Assembly (NCBI GenBank): GCA_017549765.1
Contig: JAFYNM010000036.1
Location: 1 to 62,708, forward strand
Source of the DNA: Bacteroidales bacterium
GTDB taxonomy: Bacteria > Bacteroidota > Bacteroidia > Bacteroidales > WCHB1-69
DNA length: 62,708 nt
Direction of reading: 5' to 3'
The position numbers were made by a program, and so were the translations under genes. The notes below the pieces were generated by a model. That model was given only the letters and a program-made list of their open reading frames with translations, was not told the DNA's origin and did not search any database. Positions 1 through 8,285 of this stretch are shown here, in pieces (positions within the stretch are counted from its first letter, which is position 1; each line of letters starts with the position of its first letter).

Positions 1-2142
1 ACCAAGACGGAGAAGGACAAATCCTTGGATGTCGATATCGTTGTGATGCTGAAGGAGCAGGGCAAGCTTTTCAAGAGCGAGAAGCACACCCACAACTACC
101 CGCACTGCTGGCGCACCGATAAACCCGTGCTCTATTACCCGCTCGACTCTTGGTTCATCAAGACGACCGCATTCAAAGAGCGCATGATGGAGCTGAACAA
201 GACCATCAAGTGGAAACCTGCCGCCACCGGTTCTGGCCGTTTCGGCAACTGGCTCGAAAATCTCGTCGATTGGAACCTCTCCCGCTCCCGTTTCTGGGGC
301 GTGCCGCTTCCCATCTGGACCACCGAGGACAAGAAAGAGCAAATCTGCATCGGTTCCATCGAGCAGTTGATGGCCGAAATCGATAAGGCTATCAAGGCTG
401 GTTTCATGACCGAGAATCCGTATAAGAACTTCAAAGTCAATGATATGTCGCAGGAGAACTACGACAACAACATTGACCTCCATAAACCTTACGTCGATAC
501 CATCGTGCTGGTCTCTCCGACGGGTCAGAAAATGTACCGCGAGAGCGACCTCATCGACGTGTGGTTCGACTCCGGCTCTATGCCGTACAGCCAGCTGCAC
601 TACCCTTTCGAGAACAAGGAGTTCTTCAAAACCAACTTCCCCGCCGACTTCATCGCAGAGGGCGTCGATCAGACCCGCGGTTGGTTCTTCACGTTGCACG
701 CCATCGCCACGATGCTGTTCGACAGTGTGGCATTCAAGTCTGTGATTTCCAATGGTTTGGTGCTTGACAAGAACGGCAACAAGATGTCGAAACGTTTGGG
801 CAACGCCGTGGATCCGTTCGAGATTATCCACAAGTACGGTCCGGACGCCACGCGCTGGTACATGATTACCAACGCCTCCCCGTGGGACAACCTCAAGTTC
901 GACGAGGCGGGTATCGGCGAGGTGCAGCGCAAGTTCTTCGGCACGCTGTACAACACCTACAACTTCTTCGCCATGTACGCCAACATCGACGGATTCACGT
1001 ACAAAGAGGCGGAGATTCCGTTCGAGAAGAGACCCGAGATTGACCGCTGGATTCTCTCCGAACTGAACACTTTGGTGAAACATTGTCAGGAGAACTATGC
1101 CGACTACGAGCCGACCAAGGTGGGCCGTGAGATTCAGGACTTTGTGGATGCTTACCTCAGCAACTGGTACGTGCGTCTCTGTCGCCGCCGTTTCTGGAAG
1201 GGCGAGTACAGCGAGGACAAGATTTCCGCTTACCAGACGCTCTATACCTGCATGGAGACCATCGCGAAGATTGCATCGCCCATCGCGCCGTTCTTCATGG
1301 ACAAGCTCTACCAAGACCTCAACACCATCACTGGCAAAGAACCGTTCGAATCTGTCCATTTGGCTAATTATCCTGAGGTACACGAAGATCTGATTGATAA
1401 GGAGTTGGAAGAGCGCATGCAGCTCGCACAGCAAATCTCCTCCATGGTGCTTTCCTTGAGAAAGAAGACCAACCTGAAGGTTCGTCAGCCGCTGGCTAAG
1501 ATTATGATTCCCGTGTTGGACGACCATTTCAAACAGCAGATTTCGTTGGTGCAGGATCTGATTCTGCACGAGGTCAACGTCAAGGAGTTGGTGTTCGTCA
1601 GCAACGAGGACGGCGTCTTCGTGAAGCGTATCAAACCCGATTTCAAGAAGTTGGGACCGAAATACGGCAAGATCATGAAGCTGGTGGCCGCCAAGATCAC
1701 CGGTTTCTCGCAGGCCGAAATCGCACAGCTGGAGAAAGAGGGTGTCATGAACTTCGAAATCGAAGGCCAGCCTGTGGAGATCACCGTCGATGACGTGGAG
1801 ATCCAGGCGCAGGACATCCCCGGCTGGGTGGTGGCCAACTTCGACGCGCTGACCGTCGCTTTGGACATCGAGGTAACCGACGAGCTTAAGAACGAGGGTT
1901 ACGCCCGCGAGTTCGTGAAGTTGGTGCAGACCTACCGCAAGGAGAACAACTTCGAGGTGCTGGACAAGATCGCCATCACCGTGGAGAACCACGAGGTGAT
2001 CACGCCCGCGCTGAAAGCCTTCGAATCACACATCTGCAACGAGACGTTGTGTACCTCACTGACCATCGCCGACAAGGTGGAGAACGGTGTGGAGATGGAG
2101 ATGGACGATGTGAAGGTGAAGGTGCGGATTGAGAAACAGTAA
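1..2142 (+). CDS. ileS: Isoleucyl-tRNA synthetase (C-terminal part, 5' truncated by window)
   Basis: Class I aminoacyl-tRNA synthetase that charges tRNA-Ile in the cytoplasm. The frame is open from base 1, so the N-terminal part, with the HIGH motif and start of the editing domain, lies upstream of the window. Visible are the catalytic-domain stretch GVDQTRGWFFTLH, the KMSKR loop (bases 781-795), the anticodon-binding helical domain (YLSNWYVRLCRRRFW) and the C-terminal region rich in Glu and Val. The frame is uninterrupted to a TAA stop. The next gene is 137 bases away and has its own promoter-like sequence, so this looks like the 3' end of its transcript. Family assignment is very secure; only the 5' end is unknown. 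Confidence 0.97.
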   Translation, partial: TKTEKDKSLDVDIVVMLKEQGKLFKSEKHTHNYPHCWRTDKPVLYYPLDSWFIKTTAFKERMMELNKTIKWKPAATGSGRFGNWLENLVDWNLSRSRFWGVPLPIWTTEDKKEQICIGSIEQLMAEIDKAIKAGFMTENPYKNFKVNDMSQENYDNNIDLHKPYVDTIVLVSPTGQKMYRESDLIDVWFDSGSMPYSQLHYPFENKEFFKTNFPADFIAEGVDQTRGWFFTLHAIATMLFDSVAFKSVISNGLVLDKNGNKMSKRLGNAVDPFEIIHKYGPDATRWYMITNASPWDNLKFDEAGIGEVQRKFFGTLYNTYNFFAMYANIDGFTYKEAEIPFEKRPEIDRWILSELNTLVKHCQENYADYEPTKVGREIQDFVDAYLSNWYVRLCRRRFWKGEYSEDKISAYQTLYTCMETIAKIASPIAPFFMDKLYQDLNTITGKEPFESVHLANYPEVHEDLIDKELEERMQLAQQISSMVLSLRKKTNLKVRQPLAKIMIPVLDDHFKQQISLVQDLILHEVNVKELVFVSNEDGVFVKRIKPDFKKLGPKYGKIMKLVAAKITGFSQAEIAQLEKEGVMNFEIEGQPVEITVDDVEIQAQDIPGWVVANFDALTVALDIEVTDELKNEGYAREFVKLVQTYRKENNFEVLDKIAITVENHEVITPALKAFESHICNETLCTSLTIADKVENGVEMEMDDVKVKVRIEKQ

Positions 2143-2257
2143 TGGGATAACACCGACCACAAAAATTCAGGAAGCGGCACGCAAAACCTAATGCAAGGAG
2201 AAAGCGAATCGCGTCCTGATTTTTTATGGTCATAAGATATTTGTTTTAGGATTTTTG

Positions 2258-2265
2258 TATTTTTG
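2258..2265 (+). promoter_or_regulatory. Bacteroidota -7 element upstream of 2280 gene
   Basis: TATTTTTG matches the Bacteroidota -7 consensus TAnnTTTG. It would give a leader of under 10 bases before the ATG at 2280. No well-spaced -33 TTTG is seen. Confidence 0.45.
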
Positions 2266-2279
2266 CAGTCAAAAAGGAT

Positions 2280-3053
2280 ATGAAGTGCATTCAAGACATA
2301 TATGATGCAATTGAGAATGGAGGCTTCAATGCATCGGCACTTCATCTTATTGATGAATTTGTAAACGATATAGAAAATGGATCAACAGACCTTCCTCGAT
2401 TTAATCAACAAGAGCATTCAGGACTCTGTAAGGCAGGTTCGGCTCTTATTGGGGCGTCCATCATCGCAAGCTACGCTGCAAGAAGCCTTACAGCAGGTAG
2501 CCATGCTGGAGGCAGCCAAAATGTCCCAAGCAGCTGGGAAATAGACGAGTTGCAAGAACAGCTCATAGAAGAATGGGCGAGAGCTGCCAAGTTATGGGTA
2601 GAGTCTTCTGACAGCATAGTAAGCAAAGGATTTGGCCCTATGATAGCCCAAGGTGCTGAAGCCAAAGTGTATTATAGGGATGGTTCTCCCGCAGTGCTTA
2701 AGGAACGAGCTTCCATTTATTCAACAACACAAAAGGCACTTGACGCAATTGTCCTTCATAATTATCTTTTTCCCGAAACGGCCATGCATGTTATAGGGTT
2801 CACTCGCGACGCAGACGGTCTATTTCGAGTCATCCTAATACAACCGTATGTTCGCTGTAAACGTCTTGCAACAAAGGAAGAAATTGATGAACTTGCAGCA
2901 GAAAAGGGGTTCCGCGACAATTGGTCAGGACAGGGCGTGAACTATATCTCCGATCGTTTAGTGTTAGAGGATATGCATCCCGCCAACGTGTTTATCGACG
3001 AAGTTAGCTCACGGGCCATTTGTATTGACTGTATTGTCAAATTCGTGAAATAA
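2280..3053 (+). CDS. Kinase-like polyvalent-protein domain (Kinase-PolyVal type)
   Basis: A 257-residue soluble protein. The C-terminal two thirds resemble the Ser/Thr/Tyr-kinase-like domain found in phage and conjugative-element 'polyvalent' proteins: a Gly-containing segment AQGAEAKVYY, a candidate ATP-binding Lys in VLKER, and LEDMHPANVFID, which looks like the D-x-H-x-x-N catalytic loop of APH-like kinases, followed by an Asp in ICIDCIVKF that could be the metal-binding Asp. The N-terminal ~85 residues are not recognised. In polyvalent proteins this domain is one module of a long chain delivered with mobile DNA; here it stands alone between ileS and a lipoprotein gene, with no integrase or mobilisation gene nearby. 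The ATG at 2280 follows an A/G-rich stretch and a -7-like box. The kinase fold assignment is by motif only; activity and substrate are unknown. Confidence 0.7.
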   Translation: MKCIQDIYDAIENGGFNASALHLIDEFVNDIENGSTDLPRFNQQEHSGLCKAGSALIGASIIASYAARSLTAGSHAGGSQNVPSSWEIDELQEQLIEEWARAAKLWVESSDSIVSKGFGPMIAQGAEAKVYYRDGSPAVLKERASIYSTTQKALDAIVLHNYLFPETAMHVIGFTRDADGLFRVILIQPYVRCKRLATKEEIDELAAEKGFRDNWSGQGVNYISDRLVLEDMHPANVFIDEVSSRAICIDCIVKFVK

Positions 3054-3105
3054 ACCATACGTGCCCCAAACATTGAGGAATCGGAATAGGAACGGAACTA
3101 CAAAT

Positions 3106-3504
3106 TTAGAAAATTACAATAAAATAAACCATTTTACCACCCTTTTCGTCGTAGAATAGCTGTTTGTGAGCATTATTTTGGCTGTCCTCTATATAAAAGC
3201 CAGTAGTTTGTTTGATAAAAGGATATAACTCACTATTTGCATAATGGTGTTCAACATATTCGCTTTCGTAATGTTGACCTTTTTTGCTCATAATATTAGC
3301 AATATAGAGAGAATCCATCACCTTAAATGTTTCAATCTTGCATCCGTCGCCTCCAAACATCCATTGCTCTTGTTTTTCGATGTATTTGATTTTTCCTCTG
3401 AGTTTTACGCCTAACATATCCTCTACTTCTTCGATAGGAGTAACATAATTGCACGAAACAAAAAGAGTGAGAAAAGAGGCGCAAACTATAAAAACTTTCT
3501 TCAT
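3106..3504 (-). CDS. Hypothetical lipoprotein
   Basis: A 132-residue protein beginning MKKVFIVCASFLTLFVSC: a short hydrophobic signal followed by a lipobox (FVSC), so it is predicted to be lipidated at Cys18 and held at the envelope. The mature part is polar, with no recognised domain; it contains EQWMFGGDGCKIETF and ends in a hydrophobic GKMVYFIVIF. It is convergent with the kinase-like gene, 52 bases away. Function unknown. Confidence 0.75.
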   Translation of the reverse strand: MKKVFIVCASFLTLFVSCNYVTPIEEVEDMLGVKLRGKIKYIEKQEQWMFGGDGCKIETFKVMDSLYIANIMSKKGQHYESEYVEHHYANSELYPFIKQTTGFYIEDSQNNAHKQLFYDEKGGKMVYFIVIF

Positions 3505-3658
3505 ATTTCTTGTAAATATCTGACTACCATTTTTTCGTTGCCGCCGACCTTAGTGCGAAGTCCTTCAAACACCATAATGGCTAAACAAAGCGGCAAAAAT
3601 AATCATTTTTAGATTGTTTTGAGTTCTCGTGGTGCAGGGCATGTAAACACGCAATTTT

Positions 3659-3727
3659 AATAACCCCATACTAAGCAACGCAGTTGCGCTGATGAGGGGT
3701 TATTAGGATAGCGTGCCTCTGGCACGC
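3659..3727. repeat. Tandem hairpins (two adjacent inverted repeats)
   Basis: First inverted repeat: AATAACCCC (3659-3667) pairs with GGGGTTATT (3696-3704), with a nested GCAAC/GTTGC hairpin at 3675-3687. Second: GCGTGCC (3711-3717), a TCT loop, GGCACGC (3721-3727). They sit in the 264-base gap 3505-3768 between two minus-strand genes, 42 bases past the stop at 3769, so they may end that transcript. There is no clear T-tract, so they may instead be a dispersed repeat. Confidence 0.6.
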
Positions 3728-3768
3728 GAAGTCAACGGCCCAATTACTTCAATGAAATTTTTCTTAGC

Positions 3769-4740
3769 TCATTCGTCAGCATACTCATACTCGTATGTGG
3801 TCTTTTGCACCGTACCCAACGACTGGTCGCGAAGGAAGAAGGAAAAGATTCTTTCCACACAATTTCCATATTGGTCATATAGTGTTTCATAAATGGAAGA
3901 CCAATAGTCTCCTTCTTTGTTGTAGGTTTTCATTCGAATCAGCTGATTCAGATTATTGTATTCATAAAAATTTTCATCCGTTTCGGCGTGGTTGAAGTAA
4001 GATTGAGATTTGACCAATTTGCCCTCATCATCATAAAAATATAAGTCCTGACGGAGGTTATCCATACCTCCCCAAAGGGCATAGTAACTTGTTTTTTCCG
4101 TGATATTGCCTTCAACGTCATATTTTATCCGCTCAACTCTTTCGGTATCTCCGTCTGGCATAGTTACCTTTTCAACACAATGATTCATGGAGTCGTATTG
4201 AAAAAAATGTTGATATATCGTATAGCCGAGATCTTCATCGCCAATTCCAGGGATGTACTCTCGATGGGTACACCTGCCTTTCTCATCGTAGTAATGATGC
4301 CAAGAGGGTTTAGGTTTCCCATTGTTGCGAGTGTAGATGCAATAGCTGTAATTCCCGTTGCCGTCGTAAACGAAATCCTGCCGGAAGGAGCTATCCGAAC
4401 TGAAACGGGCTGAAAGTCTGTTCAGGGAGTCGTACTGGTAATATTCAACGACAGTGTCTTTGTCTTCAAAAGCACCCCAACCAATCATGGTTTCAGTGGT
4501 GAGACGGCCAGCCAAGTCAAATTTCAGGATTGTTTTCGATTGTTGACGAAAGGTGCTGTCATCCTTTATTTTGAGAAACGAGGTGATAGTAACGGTTTTC
4601 ACAGGACCCGTCATATTCCAATCCGCCAGTGTGTTTTCTTTCATTTCGCCTTCGTATATGCTAATTGGGCTCTGTGCGCGAATGGAGGTACAAATGCACA
4701 ACACCACGACAAACATGATCAAAAAGGGTGGTTTCGTCAT
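3769..4740 (-). CDS. Secreted YD/RHS-repeat-like protein
   Basis: About 323 residues from the ATG at 4740. An upstream in-frame TTG at 4764 is rejected because it lies inside the -7 promoter box. The N terminus MTKPPFLIMFVVVLCICTSIRAQ is a typical signal peptide. The mature protein has repeated motifs such as YQYDSLNRLSARFSSD, FVYDGNGNYSY, YYDEKGRCTHREY, FQYDSMNHCVEK, IKYDVEGNITEK, FYDDEGKLVKS and EYNNLNQLIRMKTYNKEGD, which are the Tyr-Asp-x-x-Gly/Asn units of YD (RHS-type) repeats. Such repeats form beta-strand coils in surface or secreted proteins. There is no toxin tail or RHS core, so this is a short repeat-only protein, probably envelope-associated. Partner unknown. Confidence 0.75.
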   Translation of the reverse strand: MTKPPFLIMFVVVLCICTSIRAQSPISIYEGEMKENTLADWNMTGPVKTVTITSFLKIKDDSTFRQQSKTILKFDLAGRLTTETMIGWGAFEDKDTVVEYYQYDSLNRLSARFSSDSSFRQDFVYDGNGNYSYCIYTRNNGKPKPSWHHYYDEKGRCTHREYIPGIGDEDLGYTIYQHFFQYDSMNHCVEKVTMPDGDTERVERIKYDVEGNITEKTSYYALWGGMDNLRQDLYFYDDEGKLVKSQSYFNHAETDENFYEYNNLNQLIRMKTYNKEGDYWSSIYETLYDQYGNCVERIFSFFLRDQSLGTVQKTTYEYEYADE

Positions 4741-4761
4741 AGTTCGTTTTGTAAATCGGTG

Positions 4762-4769
4762 CAAAAATA
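4762..4769 (-). promoter_or_regulatory. -7 element of the YD-repeat gene
   Basis: Minus-strand TATTTTTG fits TAnnTTTG and lies 21 bases before the ATG at 4740. It overlaps an in-frame TTG, which therefore cannot be the start. Confidence 0.55.
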
Positions 4770-4865
4770 CTATTTTTTCATGAATTATCGGCTCAAATTG
4801 AGCTGATAATCTGTGTTATTTGTGGAATTTTGAGCTGATAGTTCATTGGACAAAAAACATTCCCT

Positions 4866-6275
4866 TTAATCTTTTAGGCACCGGACGGAGGCGCGGCGAC
4901 CTTTGGCGGTGACAGCTTGGTAAAAATCCTCACCATCGTAGTCCACACCGTAGTAATAGGCTACATCGGTGTAGTTTTCATATTCGGTGGAGGACCAGAA
5001 ATGCGCATAATAGCCTACATCGTTATACCCATAAACCATCAAGGTTCCTACAGGAACGGCTCCGAAACCTGTGGCGTTGTTGGGATAATCACTCTGGTTG
5101 CCTGGACCACAATCCCCACTGAAGTTCCCCCACCATGACGTGCTGGCCAGTGCCTTGGCTGTGTAGTTTGAGTTGCCACTGCAGGCATATTCAGGCTGAG
5201 AGGCCACATAATCTTTCAGAGCCATCCACTCCGCGTCGCTCGGCAAATGCCAGCCGTTGGGACATACACCCTGCACCCCACTCGGAATGGCGCTGCTGGA
5301 GGTTGTCTCGCGCATCGCAGCAGCCCAGTTGTAGAGGTATCCTCGTTCCACCCACGGGATATAGGAGGTGCTGTCATCATAATAGTTCGGATCGGAGGTG
5401 GTATAGGAGCCCAGAGGAATTGGGGTGCCATCCGCGAACATAGTCGTCCGCAGGTTCTCTTTCATCCAGCACTGGCTGCCTATCAGCACAGTGTTATAGA
5501 CATTGCCTTCCACATCCGTCACCGTAGGAACTCCCGGGCATGGCTGGGTATTGGCAAAGGAAAGGGCGATCGTCTGTGAAGCGTCCTGTGTCTGTATCGT
5601 ATGACTGCTCTCCACCTCCTCACCATTCTGCATGGCAAACCCCACGTATTCCATCTGGTCACCGGGTTCGAAGGGGTTGTCGGTGGAACCGCGGAAGGCA
5701 CGTTTAGGTTGAGGTGTTTGGGTTTGGGTTTGAGACGCCATGTATGGCGTCTCTACAATGTTGGTGAATGTAATATTGCCTTCTCCTCCGTTTCCCTGGT
5801 TCACCATCTTCACTGAGACGCTCTGGCCGTTCTGCCGGGCGGTCAGGAAATAGAGGCCAGGGGCAGAGAGGGTGACGCACATTTGGTAAAGGCCTGGTTG
5901 TTCGGGCGAATAATGATTCGCCCCTACAATGCGCCCGGTAATATCGTTAACATTCACTGTCACGTCGCCGGGTTCGGCCACCTGCAGGTTTACGATGGTG
6001 GTGCCGTCGAAGGGGTTAGGGGTGTTTTGCGATATCTGAAGAGAGGCCCTGCATGGCATCTCTACATCTTGGATGCCCGTGGCGCTCAACACCAGCACTG
6101 TGTCGGGCCATGGCAGCGTCTCTTGCCAGCCCTTGGTAAGGTTGCTGACGACCACGCGGCTCAGGGGGACATACTGGTTGGCAAAGCGTCCAGTGAACGT
6201 CAGCGTCATCGGCTGCGCGGATAAAGACACCACCGAAAGGCAGCATAGCAGCATCGTGGCAATAACTTTTTTCAT
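4866..6275 (-). CDS. FISUMP-domain surface protein with internal T9SS-tail-like module and three in-frame palindromes
   Basis: A 469-residue protein with signal peptide MKKVIATMLLCCLSVVSLSAQ. Residues ~83-165 (TPNPFDGTTIVNLQV, DVTVNVNDITGRIV, GLYFLTARQNGQSVSVKMV) look like the Ig-like fold of T9SS type A sorting domains, but are placed in the middle rather than at the end. Residues ~255-469 (DVEGNVYNTVLIGSQCWMKENL, GYLYNWAAAM, CPNGWHLPSDAEW, FWSSTEYE, ASVRCLKD) are a FISUMP domain (Fibrobacter succinogenes major paralogous family), a lectin-like fold known from many secreted Bacteroidota proteins. Three dispersed palindromes lie inside the gene and encode VEMPCRAS (71-78), VGANHYSP (117-124) and VETPYMAS (174-181). 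Likely exported to the surface; ligand unknown. Confidence 0.85.
   Translation of the reverse strand: MKKVIATMLLCCLSVVSLSAQPMTLTFTGRFANQYVPLSRVVVSNLTKGWQETLPWPDTVLVLSATGIQDVEMPCRASLQISQNTPNPFDGTTIVNLQVAEPGDVTVNVNDITGRIVGANHYSPEQPGLYQMCVTLSAPGLYFLTARQNGQSVSVKMVNQGNGGEGNITFTNIVETPYMASQTQTQTPQPKRAFRGSTDNPFEPGDQMEYVGFAMQNGEEVESSHTIQTQDASQTIALSFANTQPCPGVPTVTDVEGNVYNTVLIGSQCWMKENLRTTMFADGTPIPLGSYTTSDPNYYDDSTSYIPWVERGYLYNWAAAMRETTSSSAIPSGVQGVCPNGWHLPSDAEWMALKDYVASQPEYACSGNSNYTAKALASTSWWGNFSGDCGPGNQSDYPNNATGFGAVPVGTLMVYGYNDVGYYAHFWSSTEYENYTDVAYYYGVDYDGEDFYQAVTAKGRRASVRCLKD
5732..5756 (-). repeat. Dispersed palindrome, copy A (coding)
   Basis: Arms GAGACGCCAT (5732-5741) and ATGGCGTCTC (5744-5753) with a 2-base centre, ending CTAC on the plus strand. 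On the coding strand it reads GTAGAGACG... and encodes VETPYMAS in frame. Same family as copies at 5904, 6041, 39777 and 44525. Confidence 0.85.
5904..5927 (-). repeat. Dispersed palindrome, copy B (coding, GGGCG variant)
   Basis: Arms GGGCGAAT (5904-5911) and ATTCGCCC (5916-5923) with a 4-base loop, ending CTAC. On the coding strand it begins GTAGGGGCG and encodes VGANHYSP, in the same frame relative to GTA as copies A and C. Confidence 0.8.
6041..6065 (-). repeat. Dispersed palindrome, copy C (coding, imperfect)
   Basis: Imperfect inverted repeat with two mismatched pairs (6041-6062), ending CTAC. The coding strand begins GTAGAGATG and encodes VEMPCRAS, again with GTA as the first codon. 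Confidence 0.7.
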
Positions 6276-6314
6276 AACGAATTGAATGTTTGATTACGTT
6301 TGATTTTTCCGTGG

Positions 6315-6322
6315 CAAAGGTA
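6315..6322 (-). promoter_or_regulatory. -7 element of the FISUMP gene
   Basis: Minus-strand TACCTTTG, an exact TAnnTTTG match, 39 bases before the ATG at 6275. Confidence 0.55.
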
Positions 6323-6394
6323 TAATATTTTTCATTCGTATGTGGATGCCATGACAAAATCATGTCATTCCCAAGCCGCAACGGAATTTTTTTG

Positions 6395-6402
6395 TATTTT
6401 TG
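6395..6402 (+). promoter_or_regulatory. -7 element of parE
   Basis: TATTTTTG, an exact TAnnTTTG match, 29 bases before the ATG at 6432. It is divergent from the FISUMP promoter at 6315-6322. Confidence 0.55.
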
Positions 6403-6431
6403 CGCACCTTTGTAAAAACCATTAACCATCT

Positions 6432-8267
6432 ATGTCAGAATACAAAGACGACAACATTATTACCCTGAATTGGTACGAACATATCCGGACGAGACCGGGC
6501 ATGTACATCGGCAAGAAGGGCGACGGTTCCTCCCATGACGACGGCATCTATGTGCTCCTCAAGGAGGTGATGGACAATGCCATCGACGAGTTCATGAACG
6601 GCTACGGCAAGACTATCGACATCACTATTAAGGAGAAAAGGGTGACGGTGCGCGACTACGGGCGCGGCATCCCCTTGAACAAGGTAGTCGATTGCTACTC
6701 CAAGATGAACACGGGCCGTAACTTCAAGGGCGACTTTGCCTCCATCGGCATGAACGGTGTGGGTGTGAAAGCCGTGAACGCTCTCTCCACCCACATGCTC
6801 GTACAGAGTGTGCGCGACGGGCAGATGAAAAGAGCCGAATTCTCCGCCGGTCTGCTGACCAAAGAGTATCCCATTGAGGCAACCAACGAGAAGAATGGCA
6901 CGATGGCCTCATTTCTTCCCGACGACACCATCTTCGAGAATTATGAATGGTACACCGAATACATCGAGAACCTCCTCTGGAACTATGTCTATCTGAACCG
7001 AGGCCTCACCATCAACTTCAACGGCAAACGTCTGTACTCCAAGAACGGACTGCTGGACCTCCTCAACAAGAAGGTGGGCGAGAGCAAGTTATATGAGCCC
7101 ATCTACTTGCGGGACGACAACTTCGAGTTCACGATGGTTCACACCAACCGCAAATATGGCGAGGAGTACTACACCTTCGTCAACAGCCAATACACCGAGC
7201 ATGGCGGCACCCATCAGCAGGCCATGCGCGAGGCTATTGTCAAGACCTTCCGCGACTTCTTCAAGAAGAACTTCGAGCCGGGGGATGTGCGCAACTCCGT
7301 CGTCGCCAACATGTCCATCAAAGTCAAGGATCCCATCTTCGACTCCCAGACCAAGACCAAGTTAGGTTCCGAGCACATGGAGCCCGGCGGGCAGACTATC
7401 CGCAACTATGTCAACGATATGATCGGGCGGCTGTTGGACAACTACCTGCACCAGCATCTGGATGTGGCGGATGTCATCTTGAAGAAGATCCAGGAGGCCG
7501 AAAAAGAGCGTGTGGCCATTGCCAATCTGAAAAAGCAGACCAAGGAGATCCAGAAGCAAGTCAGCCTGCACAACAGCAAGCTGCGTGACTGCCGTTATCA
7601 CTTCAACACCAACGATGCCCGCGGTCTCGAGACGATGATCTTCATCACGGAGGGCGACTCGGCATCCGGTTCCATCACACAGTCGCGCGACGCCAACACG
7701 CAGGCGGTGTTCAGCCTCATGGGCAAGCCTGCCAACGTCATCAAGACCAAGAGTGCCATCTACAACAACGAGGAGTTAAGTCTGCTGCAGGCCGCCCTCA
7801 ACCTGGAAGACGGCATCGATGGTCTGCGCTACAACAACATCGTCATCGCCACCGATGCCGATGTGGATGGTATGCACATCCGTCTCCTGTTGCTCGCCTT
7901 CTTCCTGAAGCTCTTCCCCGACGTGGTCCGTTCCGGACATGTCTATGTCCTCCAGACCCCCTTGTTCCGTGTCCGTAACAAGAAAGAGACCATCTACTGT
8001 TATTCGGAAGAAGAGAAAGTCAATGCCATCCGGAAACTCGGCAACAAGCCCGAGATCACCCGTTTCAAAGGTCTGGGCGAGATCGACCCCAAGGAGTTCA
8101 AAGGCTTCATCGGCAAATCCATCCGCCTGGAACCCGTGGTGCTGAACCCTAATAGCAACATCGACGACATCATCGACTTCTACATGGGCTTGAACACCCA
8201 AGAACGTCAGAACTTCATCATGGAGAACCTCCGTGAAGAGGTGGACAATTTCTCGGAAGAATCATAA
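6432..8267 (+). CDS. parE: DNA topoisomerase IV subunit B (type IIA topoisomerase ATPase subunit)
   Basis: ATPase subunit of a type IIA topoisomerase, which with ParC decatenates daughter chromosomes. In its 611 residues are the GHKL ATPase start (RPGMYIGKKGDGSSHDD, EVMDNAIDEFMNG, DYGRGIPL, GMNGVGVKAVNALS), a transducer domain, and the Toprim domain with FITEGDSASGSI and the acidic DADVDGMHIR motif; the C terminus has RFKGLGEIDP. Length is typical of Bacteroidota ParE and shorter than GyrB, which favours topo IV. parC is not adjacent, although the two are often neighbours. The start codon sits 29 bases after a strong -7 box. The following lipoprotein gene is only 18 bases downstream, so they are probably co-transcribed. 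Confidence 0.92.
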   Translation: MSEYKDDNIITLNWYEHIRTRPGMYIGKKGDGSSHDDGIYVLLKEVMDNAIDEFMNGYGKTIDITIKEKRVTVRDYGRGIPLNKVVDCYSKMNTGRNFKGDFASIGMNGVGVKAVNALSTHMLVQSVRDGQMKRAEFSAGLLTKEYPIEATNEKNGTMASFLPDDTIFENYEWYTEYIENLLWNYVYLNRGLTINFNGKRLYSKNGLLDLLNKKVGESKLYEPIYLRDDNFEFTMVHTNRKYGEEYYTFVNSQYTEHGGTHQQAMREAIVKTFRDFFKKNFEPGDVRNSVVANMSIKVKDPIFDSQTKTKLGSEHMEPGGQTIRNYVNDMIGRLLDNYLHQHLDVADVILKKIQEAEKERVAIANLKKQTKEIQKQVSLHNSKLRDCRYHFNTNDARGLETMIFITEGDSASGSITQSRDANTQAVFSLMGKPANVIKTKSAIYNNEELSLLQAALNLEDGIDGLRYNNIVIATDADVDGMHIRLLLLAFFLKLFPDVVRSGHVYVLQTPLFRVRNKKETIYCYSEEEKVNAIRKLGNKPEITRFKGLGEIDPKEFKGFIGKSIRLEPVVLNPNSNIDDIIDFYMGLNTQERQNFIMENLREEVDNFSEES

Positions 8268-8285
8268 CCAATACATCCCAAACCT

